Assembly: GCA_021442155.1 (NCBI GenBank)
Contig: CM038218.1
Span: 55,589,277 to 55,653,276, forward strand
Reading direction: 5' to 3'
DNA length: 64,000 nt
Source of the DNA: Cymbidium sinense
Lineage: Eukaryota; Streptophyta; Magnoliopsida; Asparagales; Orchidaceae
Both the position numbers and the translations under genes were made by a program. A model generated the notes under the pieces. The model worked only from the letters and a program-made list of their open reading frames with translations, made no database searches and had not been told where the DNA came from. Below, piece by piece: positions 23,853 through 35,579 of the stretch; position 1 is the stretch's first letter; each line of letters opens with the position of its first letter.

Positions 23853-24333
23853 TGAACAAAAATAAATTTAAATTCAACATTTCTTCTTGATTTCACCAAC
23901 CAAAAGTGCACCTAGTTTTCTAAGACACAAGTTTATGACATAGATAAAAAATGAGAACACATAGAGCAAATAAAAAACCCGATAACTAGAACTATCTCTA
24001 CTATAAAGATAGTTCCATAAGCAATAGATCAGATTGAGCTATCTTTAGTTTCTAAAGTTCCCATTAGAGCCATCATCGCCTCTCGAGCAACGGGATCTGC
24101 CATCATGTCACCGATCTATCCATCTGCAACCACCACGATTATAACCTCTATCGCTCCTCCAGCCTCCGTAACAATCGCTCCCACCATGAACTCCATATCC
24201 AACAACACCTCCAGATCCCTAACCACCACTACGATAACCACTGCCTCCACCTTCGCTTCCACTACGACATCTATACTAAGCCTAATTGACACTGATGTTC
24301 CTTTCATCAAGGTTTAGCCCATTATTAGGGTTT
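23853..24333 (-). pseudogene. GR-RBP retrocopy C
   Basis: - strand copy of the GRP 3' fragment. Near 24296-24330 it begins with the NG..LD.RNI segment against a TTTAGGG array. The glycine-rich frame continues with several stops: SGSEGGGSGYRSGG, GSGGVVGYG, then SNGNFRN and a stop near 24050. The UTR ends at the usual motif (rc GAAGAAATGTTGAATTTAAA) with an A-run into CCTAAAC. Decay is mainly by substitution: the frame can be followed almost throughout despite about five stops. Confidence 0.78.
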
Positions 24334-25691
24334 AGGTTTAAGTTTAGGTTTTAGGTTTAAGTTTAGGTTTTAGGGTTTAGGTTTATTTTTTATTTATTTA
24401 TTTAGTCTTTAGTTTAGTGGTTTAGGCTTAGTGGTTTCAAGTTTAGTTAGAGGGTTTAGGTTTGGTAGGGTTTTGGGTCAGGGTAAGGTTAGAGTGGTTA
24501 GGGTTTGGGTTAGTAGTGTTTAGTTTAGTGTTGTGATTTTGTGGTTTGATTTGTGGTTTAGTTCAGCTTTGTGGTGGGTTATGGTTTGAGTTTTTTTAAG
24601 GGTTTTGGGTCAGGGTGGGGTTTAGGGCTCAGGATCAGTTAGGTTCAAAGTTTGAGTTTGGGGTAGGGGTTTGGTTGTGCCTAGTTTTGGGGTTTTAAGG
24701 TTTGTGGATAGTAGGTTTTATTTATTTATTTTATTATTTAAGTAAATCAGTTCAAGTTTATTTAGATTATTTATTTTATTTATTTATTTCTAATTATTTT
24801 TCAATTTCATTTTTTTATTTAGTTTAGATTATTTATTTTAGGTTTATTTTATTTTATTTTAGGTTTATTTAGTTTATTTTTTTTTAGGATTGTTCCGCAT
24901 ATTTATTTTTAGTTTAGTTTTATTTTTTTATTTTATTTTTAGGTTTAAGTTTGATTTTATTTTTTATGTTTTTTAGCTTTATTTTATGTTTTAAGTTTAA
25001 GTTTTAAGTTTTTATTTTAGGCATATTTTTAAGTTTTATTTTTTACTTTAGTTTTAGTTTATTTTTGGTTTATTTTATTTTATTTAGTTTAGGTTTAGGT
25101 TTAGGTTTAGTTTATTTTCAGTTTAGGTTTTATTTATTTTAGTTTAGTTTATTTTAGTTTAAGTTTAGATTGATTTTATTTTTATTATAGGTTTACGTTT
25201 ATTTTAATTTAGGGTTTAACCATTTTTTTTAATTTTTTGGTTTATTTTCTAAGTTTAGGTGTTTATTTAGTTTTTTATTATTTTAGTTTATTTTATTTTT
25301 TAGGTATAATTTTATTTTATTTAGGTTTTTTATTTTTTAGTTTAGTTTAGGTATTTATTTAGTTTATTTTAATTATGTTTTTATTTTTTTAATTAAATTT
25401 TTTTAGGTTTAGGTAGGTATCTATTTTATTTTGTTTTATTTTATTTATTTTGGTTTAAGTTCTTTTATTTATTTTATTTTTAGTTTTTTATTTAGTTTAG
25501 GTTTAGGTTTTTAGGTTTTTCAGTGTTGGGGTTTTTGGTTTAGGGCTAGGTTTAGGGTTTAGGCCAGGTAGGGTTTAGGATTTTAGTTTAGGGTTTAGGT
25601 TTAGGGTTAAGATTTTTAGTTTAGGGTTTAGCATTTATGGTTTAGGTTTTAGTTTTCAAGTTTGGGTTTAGTGGTTGATTTTGGTTTTTTT
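24334..25691 (-). repeat. Degenerate telomeric-like array, TTTAGGG orientation
   Basis: Canonical TTTAGGTTTAGGG (24334-24720), a conserved block near 24733-24762 (TTTAAGTAAATCAG), an AT-rich TTTATTTTA arm (24770-25510), then canonical repeats to the next GRP copy. This is one full macro-unit with copy D. No gene is seen. Confidence 0.88.
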
Positions 25692-26145
25692 TAAAAAAGA
25701 GATCAGATTCATATTCAATATTTCTTCTTTTTGATTTCATCAACCAAGTGATACGCCAAGTTTTCTAAGACACAAGAGACAACATAAATAAATAATGAGC
25801 ATGCATAGAGCAAATCAAAATTCGTAGATAACTAGAATCATTTCTACTGTAAAGACATAGTTTGATAAGCAACAGATTGGATAAGTCATTCTTCAATTTC
25901 TCCAGTTCCCATCAGAACCACCTCGGCCTCTCAATTAATGGGATCCACCATCATATCCCCGATCTCTCGCTCTGTCATCGCTACGGCTATAACCTTTGTC
26001 GCTCTCCCTACCTCCATCACCATCACTACTCAGACCACCACCTCCATATCCACCACAAGCTCTAGATCCCCCATCACCACTGATTATGACATGCCTTTCT
26101 CCAAGATCTAGAGCTAATTGACAGTGATTACCATGGCATTCTTGG
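25692..26145 (-). pseudogene. GR-RBP retrocopy D, diverged
   Basis: Same fragment as copy C. The 3' UTR is well conserved (25700-25880, including CTTTACAGTAGAAATGATTC on the - strand). The beginning is altered: the N-G-Q-N-L-D-G segment has suffered a small deletion (rc AATGCCATGGTAATCACTGT near 26115-26140). The glycine tail carries deletions and frameshifts between 26040 and 26100. It is not coding. Confidence 0.72.
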
Positions 26146-28954
26146 TTAGGTTTAGTTTTTAGGTTTTAGTTTTAATTTATTAGTTTAAGTTGGTTAGGAT
26201 TTAGTGTATGGAGGTTTTATTTAGGGTTTAGTTTAGTATGCTTTTGGGGGTGGGGTCATTCAGGGTTTTAGTTTTAAGGATTTTTTGTGGGTCAGAGTTT
26301 TGGGTTTAGTGTCAGGTTTATGATCAGTGGCTCAGGGTAGTGGTCAGGGCCTGGTTTGGGCTCAGGATCAGTTATGGCCAAGCCCAGTGGCTCAGGTCAT
26401 TGTAGTGGGTTTAGGTAGTGGCCTAGATCAGGAGTTGGTTTGGGTCAGGGTTTATTTTAGGTTAGTTTAGTTTTTTATTTAGGGTAGGGTCATCTTGCAT
26501 AACATAGTAGGGTTTTATATTTCAAAAAAAGATGCAAAACCAAGAGTAGGTTTATTTAGTTTATTTAGTTTATTTATTTATTTTGTTTATTTTACTTTTA
26601 TTTTATTTATTATTTTATATTAATTTTATTTATTTTAGTTTAGTTTTTTTTTCTTGGTTTATGTTTTATTTTTTATGATTAGGTTTTAGGTTTTTATTTT
26701 AGCTTTATTTTTAGGTTTTATTTTTAGTTTATTTAGGTTTTTAAAAAAATTAAGTAAATGGTTTTAGGATTATTTTATTTATTTAGTATATTTATTATGT
26801 ATTTTTAGATTATTTTATTTTTTTTTATTTTAGTTTTTATTTTTATTTTTAGTTTTTATATAGTATTTTATTTTATTTATTTTAGTTATTTTTAGGTTTA
26901 GGTTTAGGTTTTTTTAGCTTAGTAGTTTTTTATTTTATTTTTTATCTTTAAGTTTTATTTTTTATTATTATGTTTAAGCTTCTATTTTTATTTTATTTTT
27001 TTAAGTTGAGGTTCAATGTTTTTATTTTAGGTTTTATTTTATATTTTATGTTCAGGTTTATTTTTATTTTAGTTTATTTTGTTTTGTTTAGGTTTAGGTT
27101 TAGGTTTAATTTATTTTCAGTTTAGGTTTTTTTTTATTTTAGTTTAGTTTATTTTAGTTTAGGTTTAGGTTTATTTTATATTTATTATTGGTTTATGTTT
27201 TTTTTGTTTAGGGTTTATGTTTATTTTAGTTTACCTTTTTTTTAAAGTTTAGGGTTTAAGTGTTATTTATTTATTTATTTTTAGGTTTTATTTTTAGATT
27301 TAATTTTTAGGTTTAGGTTTTTATTTAGTTGTTATTTTATTTGATCTTAGGTTTATTTTATTTTTATTTTAGGTTTAATTTTTATTTTATTTAGATTTTT
27401 TTATTTTTAAGTTTATTTTATTTTTTATTTAGTTTAGGTTTTTATTTTTTCTATTTTAGTTTAGTTTTTTTTTCTATTTTAGGTTTAGGTTCAGATTTGG
27501 TTTAGGTTTAGGTTTTAGTTTAGGTTTTTAGTTTATTTTATTTTATTTTTTATTTATGTTTACAATTTAGGGTTTAGGGTTAAGGGTTTATGATTTAGGG
27601 TTTTAGGGTTTAGGGTTTAGGGTTTAGGGCTTAGTGTTTAGTGTTTAGTGTTTAGGGTTTAGGTTTTAGGTTTAGGGTATAGGTTTTGGTTTAGCATTTG
27701 GGGTTTAGGTCACTGTTTTTTTTTTAGTTTAGAGTTTAGGGTTTAGGGTTGGTCCAGGGTTTAGGGTTTTATTTCTTATTTTTAAATTAAGTAAATTGGT
27801 ATGTTTAGGTTTATTTAGTTTACTTTATATTTATTTTAGTTTATTTCATTTTTTATTTTCATTTAGATTTATTTTTATTTTTATTTAATTTAGTTTATTT
27901 ATTTTAGTTTATTTTTTAGGTTTAGGTTTTAGTTTAGATTTATTTTTTTAGTTTAGTTTCATTTTTATTTTATTTTTTATGTTTAGGTTTTATGTTTTAT
28001 TTTTAGGTTTATTTTTAGGTTTTTATTTAATTTTTTTAGGATTAGGTTTTAGGTTTTGATTTTAGCTTTATTTTCAGGTTTTATTTTTTAGTTTAGTTTT
28101 TTTTATTTTAGCTTATTTTTTTAGGTTTAGGTTTAGGTTTAAGGTTTTTTTAGCTTAGTAGTTTTTTATTTTATTTTTTAGCTTTAAGTTTTATTTTTTA
28201 TTATTATGTTTAATCTTCTATTTTTATTTTATTTTTTTAAGTTGAGGTTCAATGTATTTATTTTAGGTTTTATTTTATATTTTATGTTTAGGTTTATTTT
28301 TATTTTAGTTTATTTTATTTTGTTTAGGTTTTAGGTTTAGGTTTAATTTTTTTTTTTTTATTTTAGTTTAGTTTATTTTAGTTTAGGTTTAGGTTTATTT
28401 TATATTTATTATTGGTTTATGTTTATTTTGTTTAGGGTTTATGTTTTATTTTTAGGTTTATTTTTTTAGGTTAAGTTATTTATTTAGTTTTTATTTTATT
28501 TTTATGTCTATTTTATTATTATTTTAGGTATATTTGTAATTTTATTTAGGTTTTTTATTTTTTAGTTTAGTTTAGGTTTTTATTTATTTTAATTTAGTTA
28601 TGTTTTTATTTTTATTTGATTTCTTTTTAATTTTAATTTTAGGTTTTAATTTAGGTTTTTATTTTATTTTATTTTATTCATTTTATTTTGGTTTAGGTTT
28701 ATTTATATATTTTATTTTTTATTTTTACATAGTTTAGTTTTAGGTTTTTAGCTTTTTAGGGTTTAGGGTTTAGGGTTGAAGGCTAGTTTAAGGTTTAGGC
28801 TTTAGGGTTTTGGGTTTAGAGTTTAGGGTTTTAGGGTATAGGGTATAGGGTTTAGGGTATAGGGTTTACGATTTTGGGTTTTTGGGGTTTAGGGTTTAGG
28901 GTTTAAGTTTTAGGTTTAGGGTTCAGGTTTTAGTTTAGGGTTTAAAGTTTTTGG
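26146..28954 (-). repeat. Degenerate telomeric-like arrays, TTTAGGG orientation
   Basis: At least two AT-rich arms are separated by conserved blocks near 26740-26768 (AAATTAAGTAAATGG) and 27779-27810 (AAATTAAGTAAATTGG), with canonical runs at 27560-27700 and 28750-28930. A GC-enriched patch (GGCTCAGG, GGCCCAG) lies at 26330-26460. A segment around 26910-27200 is closely repeated around 28140-28440 (shared AGCTTAGTAGTTTTTTATTT), which points to a local ~1.23 kb duplication. No gene. Confidence 0.85.
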
Positions 28955-29419
28955 TTTTTTTTAAAAGATAATAAATTTAGGTTCAACATTTCTTCTTTTT
29001 GATTTCAACCTCAACACACCAAGTTTTCCAAGACATAAGTGACAACATAGATAAAAGATGAACATGAATAAGGCAAATCGAAAACCCTAGATAACTAGAA
29101 CAATCTCTACTATAAAGAATAGTTCGATAAGTAGCAGATCGGATCACCCATTCTTCAGTTTCTCTAATTCCCATCAGAACCACCTCGGCCTCTCGATTAA
29201 CGGGATCCACCGTTATATCCCCGATCTCTCCCTCTGCCACCACCATGGCTGTAACCTTCGTCGCTCCTCCTTCCTTCATAACCACCACTGCTCTAACCAG
29301 CAGCTCCAGATCCCCCACCACCACTATGATAATGACTACTTATGCCGTCGCCTCCACCACAAGAGCTAAATTGAGCCTAGTTGACGGTGATGTTCCTACC
29401 GTCAAGGTTATTCCCATTT
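28955..29419 (-). pseudogene. GR-RBP retrocopy E
   Basis: The - strand carries NGNNLDGRNITVN near 29410-29375, then a stop in place of E in NEAQ, then GGGDGISSHYHSGGGGSGAAG, SSGGYEGRRSDEGYSHGGG, RGRDRGYNGGSR and SRGRGGSDGN before the end. The frame can be followed for the full tail with about four stops, and the middle is ~30 bp shorter than copy K. UTR and A-run junction are as in the other copies. This copy shows the family C-terminus well. Confidence 0.8.
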
Positions 29420-29584
29420 TTAGGGTTTAGGTTTAAGTTTAGGTTTATTAGGTTTGAAGATTTAAGTTTCTTTTTTACTATATTTATTTACTTTTGGTTT
29501 AGGTTTAGGGTTTTGGGTTTAGGGTTTATGGTGTATGGTTAAAGTTTAGGGTTTAAAGTTTTAAGGTTTATTCTTTTAGGTTTT

Positions 29585-30345
29585 AAGGCGCAGGTCAGTG
29601 TTTGGTGGAGTTTAGTGGCCCAGGCCCAGGGCCCAGGGTTTGTTTACCAGGGTTTTAAAGGGCCCAGTGGCAGGGGGCCCAGGGCCCAGGGTTTTGTTTA
29701 AAGCCCAGGCCCAGTTTAGGGTGGGGTGGCTCAGGGAGCCCAGTGCAGTGAGGAGGTTTAGGGCCCAGTTTCTGGCCCAGTGGCCCAGTTTAAGGTTTAG
29801 CCTGTGGCCCAGTGGTGGCCCAGGGTTTGGGTTTAAGGGCCTGGGCCCAGATCCAGTATTAGGGTTTAGGCCCAGGATTTAGGCTAGTGTAGGGCCTGGC
29901 CCAGGGTCAGATCTGTGGCCCAGGGCTGGGGCAGCACAGTAGTCATGGCCAGGTTCGTTTAGATGGTGGATCTTAGGTCACTAAAGCCCATAAGTGGAAA
30001 GCCCATGGTCAGGGCCCAGTTTAGGGCCCAGGGGTTGGCCTGGCTGGAAGGTGGCCCAGGATCTAGAATCATTTAGTAGAGAAGGAGTGAGTGGGTGGGT
30101 AGGCCCAGGGCCCAGGGAGGTTAGGGTGGGGTCAAGTGGGGTTTTGAGTATGGCCCAGATATGGTTAAAAGCCCAGTGGCCTGGAAAGTTAGTAGTGGCT
30201 CAGTTTCTAGCATGGTTTAAGGCCTAGGGCCCAGGGTTTATGGCCCATGGTTTAGGTTTAGGGCTCAGGTCAGTAGTTATGGTGGATAGTTTAGCATCAG
30301 GTTTAGGATTTGTGGGTCATGGTTTAGAGTGGTAGGATTTAGGGC
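29585..30345. repeat. GC-rich telomere-variant island (CCCAGGG/GGCCCAGT)
   Basis: Runs of CCCAGGGCCCAGGG and GGCCCAGTGGCCCAGT. The first is an exact heptamer array differing from TTTAGGG by three T to C changes; the second is an 8-mer derivative. The island is sharply bounded by TTTAGG-rich DNA on both sides. Confidence 0.7.
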
Positions 30346-33300
30346 TTTTTATAGTTAGGATTTTTAAACAAAAAAGCATAGCCTAGGGTTTATTTAGTTT
30401 ATTTTGTTTATATTAGTTTATTTTACTTTTTTTATCTAGGTTTTATTTTATTTTTATTTATTTAGTTTATTTATATTAGGTTTATTTATTTTAGTTTAGG
30501 TTTTTTTATTTTATTTTATTATTTAAGTTTAGATTTGGCTTAAGTTTATTTTTTAGTTTTATTTTATATTTATTTTATTTTTTAGGTTTAGGTTTTATTT
30601 TTATTTTTAGGTTTTGGTTTATGTTTTTAATTTATTTTTTAGGTTTAGGTTTTAAGTTATTATTTTAGGTTTATTTTTAGGTTTTATTTTCTAGCTTAGG
30701 TTAGGTTTATTTTTAGTTTATTGTATTTTATTTAGTTTAGGTTTAGGTTTAGATTTAGTTTATTTTAGGTTTAGGTTTAAGTTTTATTTATTTTAGTTTA
30801 GGTTTAGGTTTATTTTATTTTCTTTATTTTATTTTTATTTTAGGTGTAGTTTTTTTTAGTTGAGGGTTTGTGTGTTATTTTTTATTTAATTTTAGGTTTT
30901 ATTTTTAGGTTTATTTTTTGGGTTAAATTTATTTTCTATTTTATTTTATCTTAGGTTTATTTTAATTTTATTTAAGGTTTAGTTTTGATTTTATTTAGGT
31001 TTTTTATTTTTATGTTTATTTTAATTTTTTTAGTATATGTTTATGTTTATTTTATTTTAATTTAGTTTTTTTTCAATTTTATTTTATTTTTAGGTTTTGG
31101 TCTAGGTTTAGGTTTAGGTTTAGGTTTTAGTTTAGGTTTTTAGTTTATTTTTTATTTAGGTTTAGGTTTTAGTGTTTAGGGTTTATGGTTTTGGGTTTTA
31201 AGGTTTAGGGTTTAGGGTTTAGGGCTTAGTGTTTAAAGTTTAGGGTTTAGGTTTCGGCTTTAGGGTTTAGGTTTTAGTTTAGGGTTTAGGGTTTAGGTTA
31301 AAGGTTAAAGGTTAAGGTTTTTTTTTTAACAAAATTTAGGGTTTAGGGTTTAGGGCTCATTAGTTTTAGGGTTTAGAGTTTAGGGTGTGGTTTTAGGGTT
31401 GGAGTTTAGGGTTTTATTATTATTATTATTATTTATTTTTAAAATTAAGCAAACCCAGATTTAGGTTTATTTAGTTTATTTCATTTTTTATTTTTATTTA
31501 GATTTATTTTTATTTCTATTTAGTTTAGTTTATTTATTTTAGTTTAGGTTTTTTAGTTTAGTTTATTTTTTAGGTCTAGGTTTAGATTTATATTTTTTTC
31601 TTAGTATAGTTTTATTTTTATTTTATTTTATAGGTTTAAGTTTTATGTTATATTTTTAGGTTTCGATTTAGGTTTTTATTTTATTTTTTTAGGATTAAGT
31701 TTTAGGATTTTATTTTAGGTTTATTTTTAGATTTTATTTTCTAGTTTAGGGTTTAGGGTTTTTTTTTCAAAAAAAATTAAGAAAACTGATAGGTTTAGGT
31801 TATTTAGTTTATTTATAATATATTTTATTTTATTTTATTTTTTATTTTTATTTAGGTTTATTTTTAATATAATTTAATTCAATTTATTTATATTAGGTTT
31901 AGTTATTTTAGTTTATATTTTTTTATTTTGGTTTATTTTTTTTGTTTAGGTTTATTTCTTCGTTTAGTTTTAATTTTTTTATATTTTAGGTTTAAGTTTT
32001 ATTTTTTATTATTAGGTTTAGGTTTAGGTTATTATTTTATTTTTTTAGGTTTAGCTTTAAGGTTTTTATCTTAGGTTTACTTTTATGTTTTTTTTTTTTA
32101 GTTTATGCTTATGTTTATTGTTAGTTTATTTTATTTTATTTAATTTAGGTTTATTTAGGTTTAGGTTTTGGTTTCATTTATTTTATTTTAGGCTTAGGTT
32201 TATGTTATTTTATTTATTTTATTTATTTATTTTAGGATTAAGTTTTTTTTTAGTTTAGGGTTTGGTGTTATTTTTTATTTATTTTTAGGTTTTATTGTTA
32301 GTTTTATTTTTAGGTTTTATTTTTTATTTAGTTTTATATTTTATCTTTTTATTTTATTTTATTTTAGTTTATTTTAATTTTATTTAGGTTTATTATTTTA
32401 GGTTTATTTTATTTTTTTTTAGTTTAGGTTTTTATTTATTTTATTTTAGTTTAGTTTTTAGTTTCTATTTTGATTTATTTTTAGGTTTATGTTTAGGTTT
32501 AGATTTAGGTTTAGGTTTAGTTTAGGTTTTCTTTATTTTATTTTATTTATTTATTTAGGTTAAGGTTTTAGGGTTTAGGTTTTAGAGCTTTGGGATCAGG
32601 ATTTAGTGTTTAGGGTTTAGGTTTAGTTTAGGTTTTAGTGTTTAGATTTTAGTTTAGGGTTTAGGTGGGTTTAAGGTAAAGTTTAAGGTTATTTAGAGTG
32701 GGTTTAGGATTTTAGTTTAGGGTAGTTTGGTTTAGGGTTTAGGGTACAACAGGGGTTATGGGTTAAGGGTTTAGGGTTGTAGGTTTAGTGTTTAGGGTTT
32801 AGGGTCTAGGGTTAACGTTAGGGTTTAAGGTTAAGGTTTTTTTTATTATTTTAGTATTTTATTTTTTAAAAAATTAAGTAAGCTCGTAGGTTTAGGTTTA
32901 TAGTTTATTTTATTTTTTATTTTTATTTAGTTATTTTATTTTATTTAGTTTAATTTATTTATTTTAGTTTAGGATTTTTATTTTAGTTTTTTTGTTTAGT
33001 TTACTTTATTATTTAGTATTATTTTATTTTAGTTTATTTTATTTTATTTTAGTTTTATTTTTTTATTTTTTATTTTAGGTTCAGGTTTTATGTTTTTATT
33101 TTAGGTTTATTTTTAGGTTTTATTTTTTTAGTTTATGATTTAGGATCTTTTTTTTAAAAAATTTAGTAAACATGTAAGTTTAGGTTTATTTTAATTTATT
33201 TTGATTTTGCATTTTTATTTAGGTTTATTTTCATTTTTATTTAGTTTAGTTTATTTATATTAGGTTTATTTATTTCAGATTAGGTTTTTTTATTTTAGTT

Positions 33301-34221
33301 TATTTTTTTGTTTAGGTTTAGGTTTAGGTTTAGGTTTATTTTTTAGTTTAGTTTTATTTTTAATTTAATTTTTTAGGTGTATGTTTTATTTTTTATTATT
33401 TGGTTTAAGTTTAGGTTTTAGGATGTTATTTTATGTTTTTTTAGGTTAGGCGTAGGTTTATTTTCATTATATTAAATTTTATTTCGTTTAGGTTTAGGTT
33501 TAGGTTTAGTTTATTTTAGGTTTAGGTTTAAGTTTTATTTATTTTAGTTTAGGTTTAGGTTTATTTTATTTTGCTGATTTTATTTTTATTTTAGGTTTAG
33601 TTTTTTTTTAGTTTAGGGTTTAGGTGTTATTTTATGTTTGTTTGTAAGTTTTACTTTTAGGTTTATTTTTTAGGTTTAAGTTTTTATTTAGTTTTTATTT
33701 TATTTTAACTTAAGTTTATATTATTTTTATTTTAGGTTTAATTTTTATTTTATTTAGGTTTTTGTTAGGTTTATTTTATTTATTTGGTTTAGTTTTGGTT
33801 TTTATTTATTTTATTTTAGGTTAGTTTTTATTTTCTATTTTATTTTATATTTAGGTTTAGGTTTAGGTTTAGTTTGGGATTTTTATTTTTATCTTTTGTA
33901 GGTTTAAGGGTTTAGGGTTTAAGGTTTATGGTTTATGGTTTTATTAGGGTTTAGGGTTTAGGGTTTAGTGTTTAGAGTTTAGTGTTTAGGGTTTAGTGTT
34001 TTTAGGGTTTAAGATTTAGGGTTTAGGTTTTAAGTTCAAGGTTTACATTTTAGTTTAGGGTTTAGGGTTTAGGCTTTATGGTTTAGGGTTTTATGGTTTA
34101 GGTTTTAGGGAGGTGGTTTAGGGTAGGGTTTAGGGTCAGTTGTTTTAGCCAGGTTTAGGGTTTAAGGTTTAGGGTTTAGGGTTTAGGGTTAGATTTATTT
34201 ATTTATTTATTTTATTTTATT

Positions 34222-34260
34222 TTATTTAAGTTAAGTAAAATGGTAGGTTTAGGTTTATTT
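34222..34260 (-). repeat. Conserved inter-array block
   Basis: TTTAAGTTAAGTAAAATGGT followed by AGGTTTAGGTTTATTTAG. Canonical heptamers lie on the left and the AT-rich arm on the right, mirroring the left-half copies. Confidence 0.65.
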
Positions 34261-35189
34261 AGTTTATTTTTTTATTTATTTTAGTTTATTTTATTTTTTA
34301 TTTTTATTTAGGTTTATTTTTAATTTTATTTAGTTTAGTTTATTTATTTTAGTTTAGGTTTTATTTTAGTTTTATTTTTAGGTTTAGGTTTAGGTTTAGG
34401 TTTAGGTTTATTTTTTAGTTTAGTTTGGTTTTTATTTTATTTTTTAGGTGTAGGTTTTTGGTTTTTATTTTAGATTTATTTTTAGGTTTTAATTTTTAGT
34501 TTAGGTTTAGGTTTATTATTTTATTTTATTTTATTTATTTTAGGTTTAGGTTTAAATTTTATTTATTTTATTTTATCTTTATGATTATTTTATTTTTATT
34601 TCAGGTTTAGTTTTTTTTAGTTTAGGATTAAGGTTTTAATTTTTAATTATTTTTAGGTTTATTTTTTAGGTTTAGGTTTTTATTTATTTTTTATTTTATT
34701 TTATTTTATGTTTATTTTATTTTTATTTTAGGTTTAGTTTTTATTTTATTTAGGTTTTTTATTTTTTAGTTTATTTTTGGTTTTTATTTATTTTATTTTA
34801 GTTTATTTTTTATTTTATGTTCATTTTAGGTTTAGGTTTTGGTTTAGGTTTAGGTTTTAGTTTATCTTTTTATTTATTTTTTATTTTATTTTGGTTTAGG
34901 TTTTTTCATTATTATATTTTTATGTTTTATTTAGTTTAGGTTTAGGTTTTCTGCTTTTTAGGGTTTAGGGTTAGTTTAGGGTTTAGGGATTAGGGTTTAG
35001 GGTTTGGGGTTTAGGGATTAGGGTATATGGTTTAAGGTTTAGGGTTTAGGTAGGGTTTAGGGTTTAGGGTTTAGCATTTTAGGGTTTAGGGTTTATGGTT
35101 TAGGGTTTAGGGCTTAAGGTTTACGGTTTAAGGTTTAGGTTTAAGGTTTATGGTTCAAGTTTTAGTTTATGGTTTAGGATTTTGGTTTT

Positions 35190-35579
35190 TTTAATAGAGA
35201 ACAAATTAATATTCAACATTTCTTCTGTTTGAATTCATCAACTATGTAACACACGAAGCTTTCTAAGACACTAGCGACAACATAGATAAGAAATGAGTAT
35301 GCATAGAACAAATAAAAACCCTAGATAACTAGAACTATTTCTATTATAAAAAAAGAGTTCCATAAGCAGCAGATCGGATCAACCATTTTTTAGTTTCTCC
35401 AGTTCCCATCAAAACCACCCCGGACTCTCGAGTAATGGGATCCATGATCATTTCCCCAATATCTCCCTCTGCCATCACCATGGCTATAACCTCCGTCGCT
35501 CCTCCTGCCTCCATAACCACGACTACTCCAACCACCACCTCTATATCCTCCAACACCTTGAGATCCCCCACCACCACTT
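35190..35579 (-). pseudogene. GR-RBP retrocopy F, interrupted by a LINE, tail frame open
   Basis: The - strand frame from 35578 to the stop at 35390-35392 is open for 62 codons: SGGGGSQGVGGYRGGG, SSRGYGGRRSDGGYSHG and FDGNWRN then stop. The part upstream of SGGGG (RRM end and first glycine block) is cut off by the LINE piece beginning at about 35578; a short remnant may survive at 36425-36435 (ACCATTCTTAGGG, like the 5' junctions of copies J and K). The 3' UTR and A-run junction are typical. Confidence 0.8.

Larger units (their letters stand above)
29420..35189 (-). repeat. Long block of telomeric-like arrays, TTTAGGG orientation
   Basis: The longest stretch without a GRP copy (5.8 kb). It contains a GC island (29585-30345) and at least five conserved blocks (31436-31470, 31768-31800, 32864-32900, 33151-33190, 34222-34260). 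Each is followed by an AT-rich arm in which the same order of words returns, such as AGTTTAGGGTTTAGGTGTTA near 30857 (variant), 32258 (variant) and 33609. Canonical heptamers are densest at 33940-34190 and 34960-35170. No gene is seen; open frames at 29640-30227 lie in the GC island. Confidence 0.88.
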
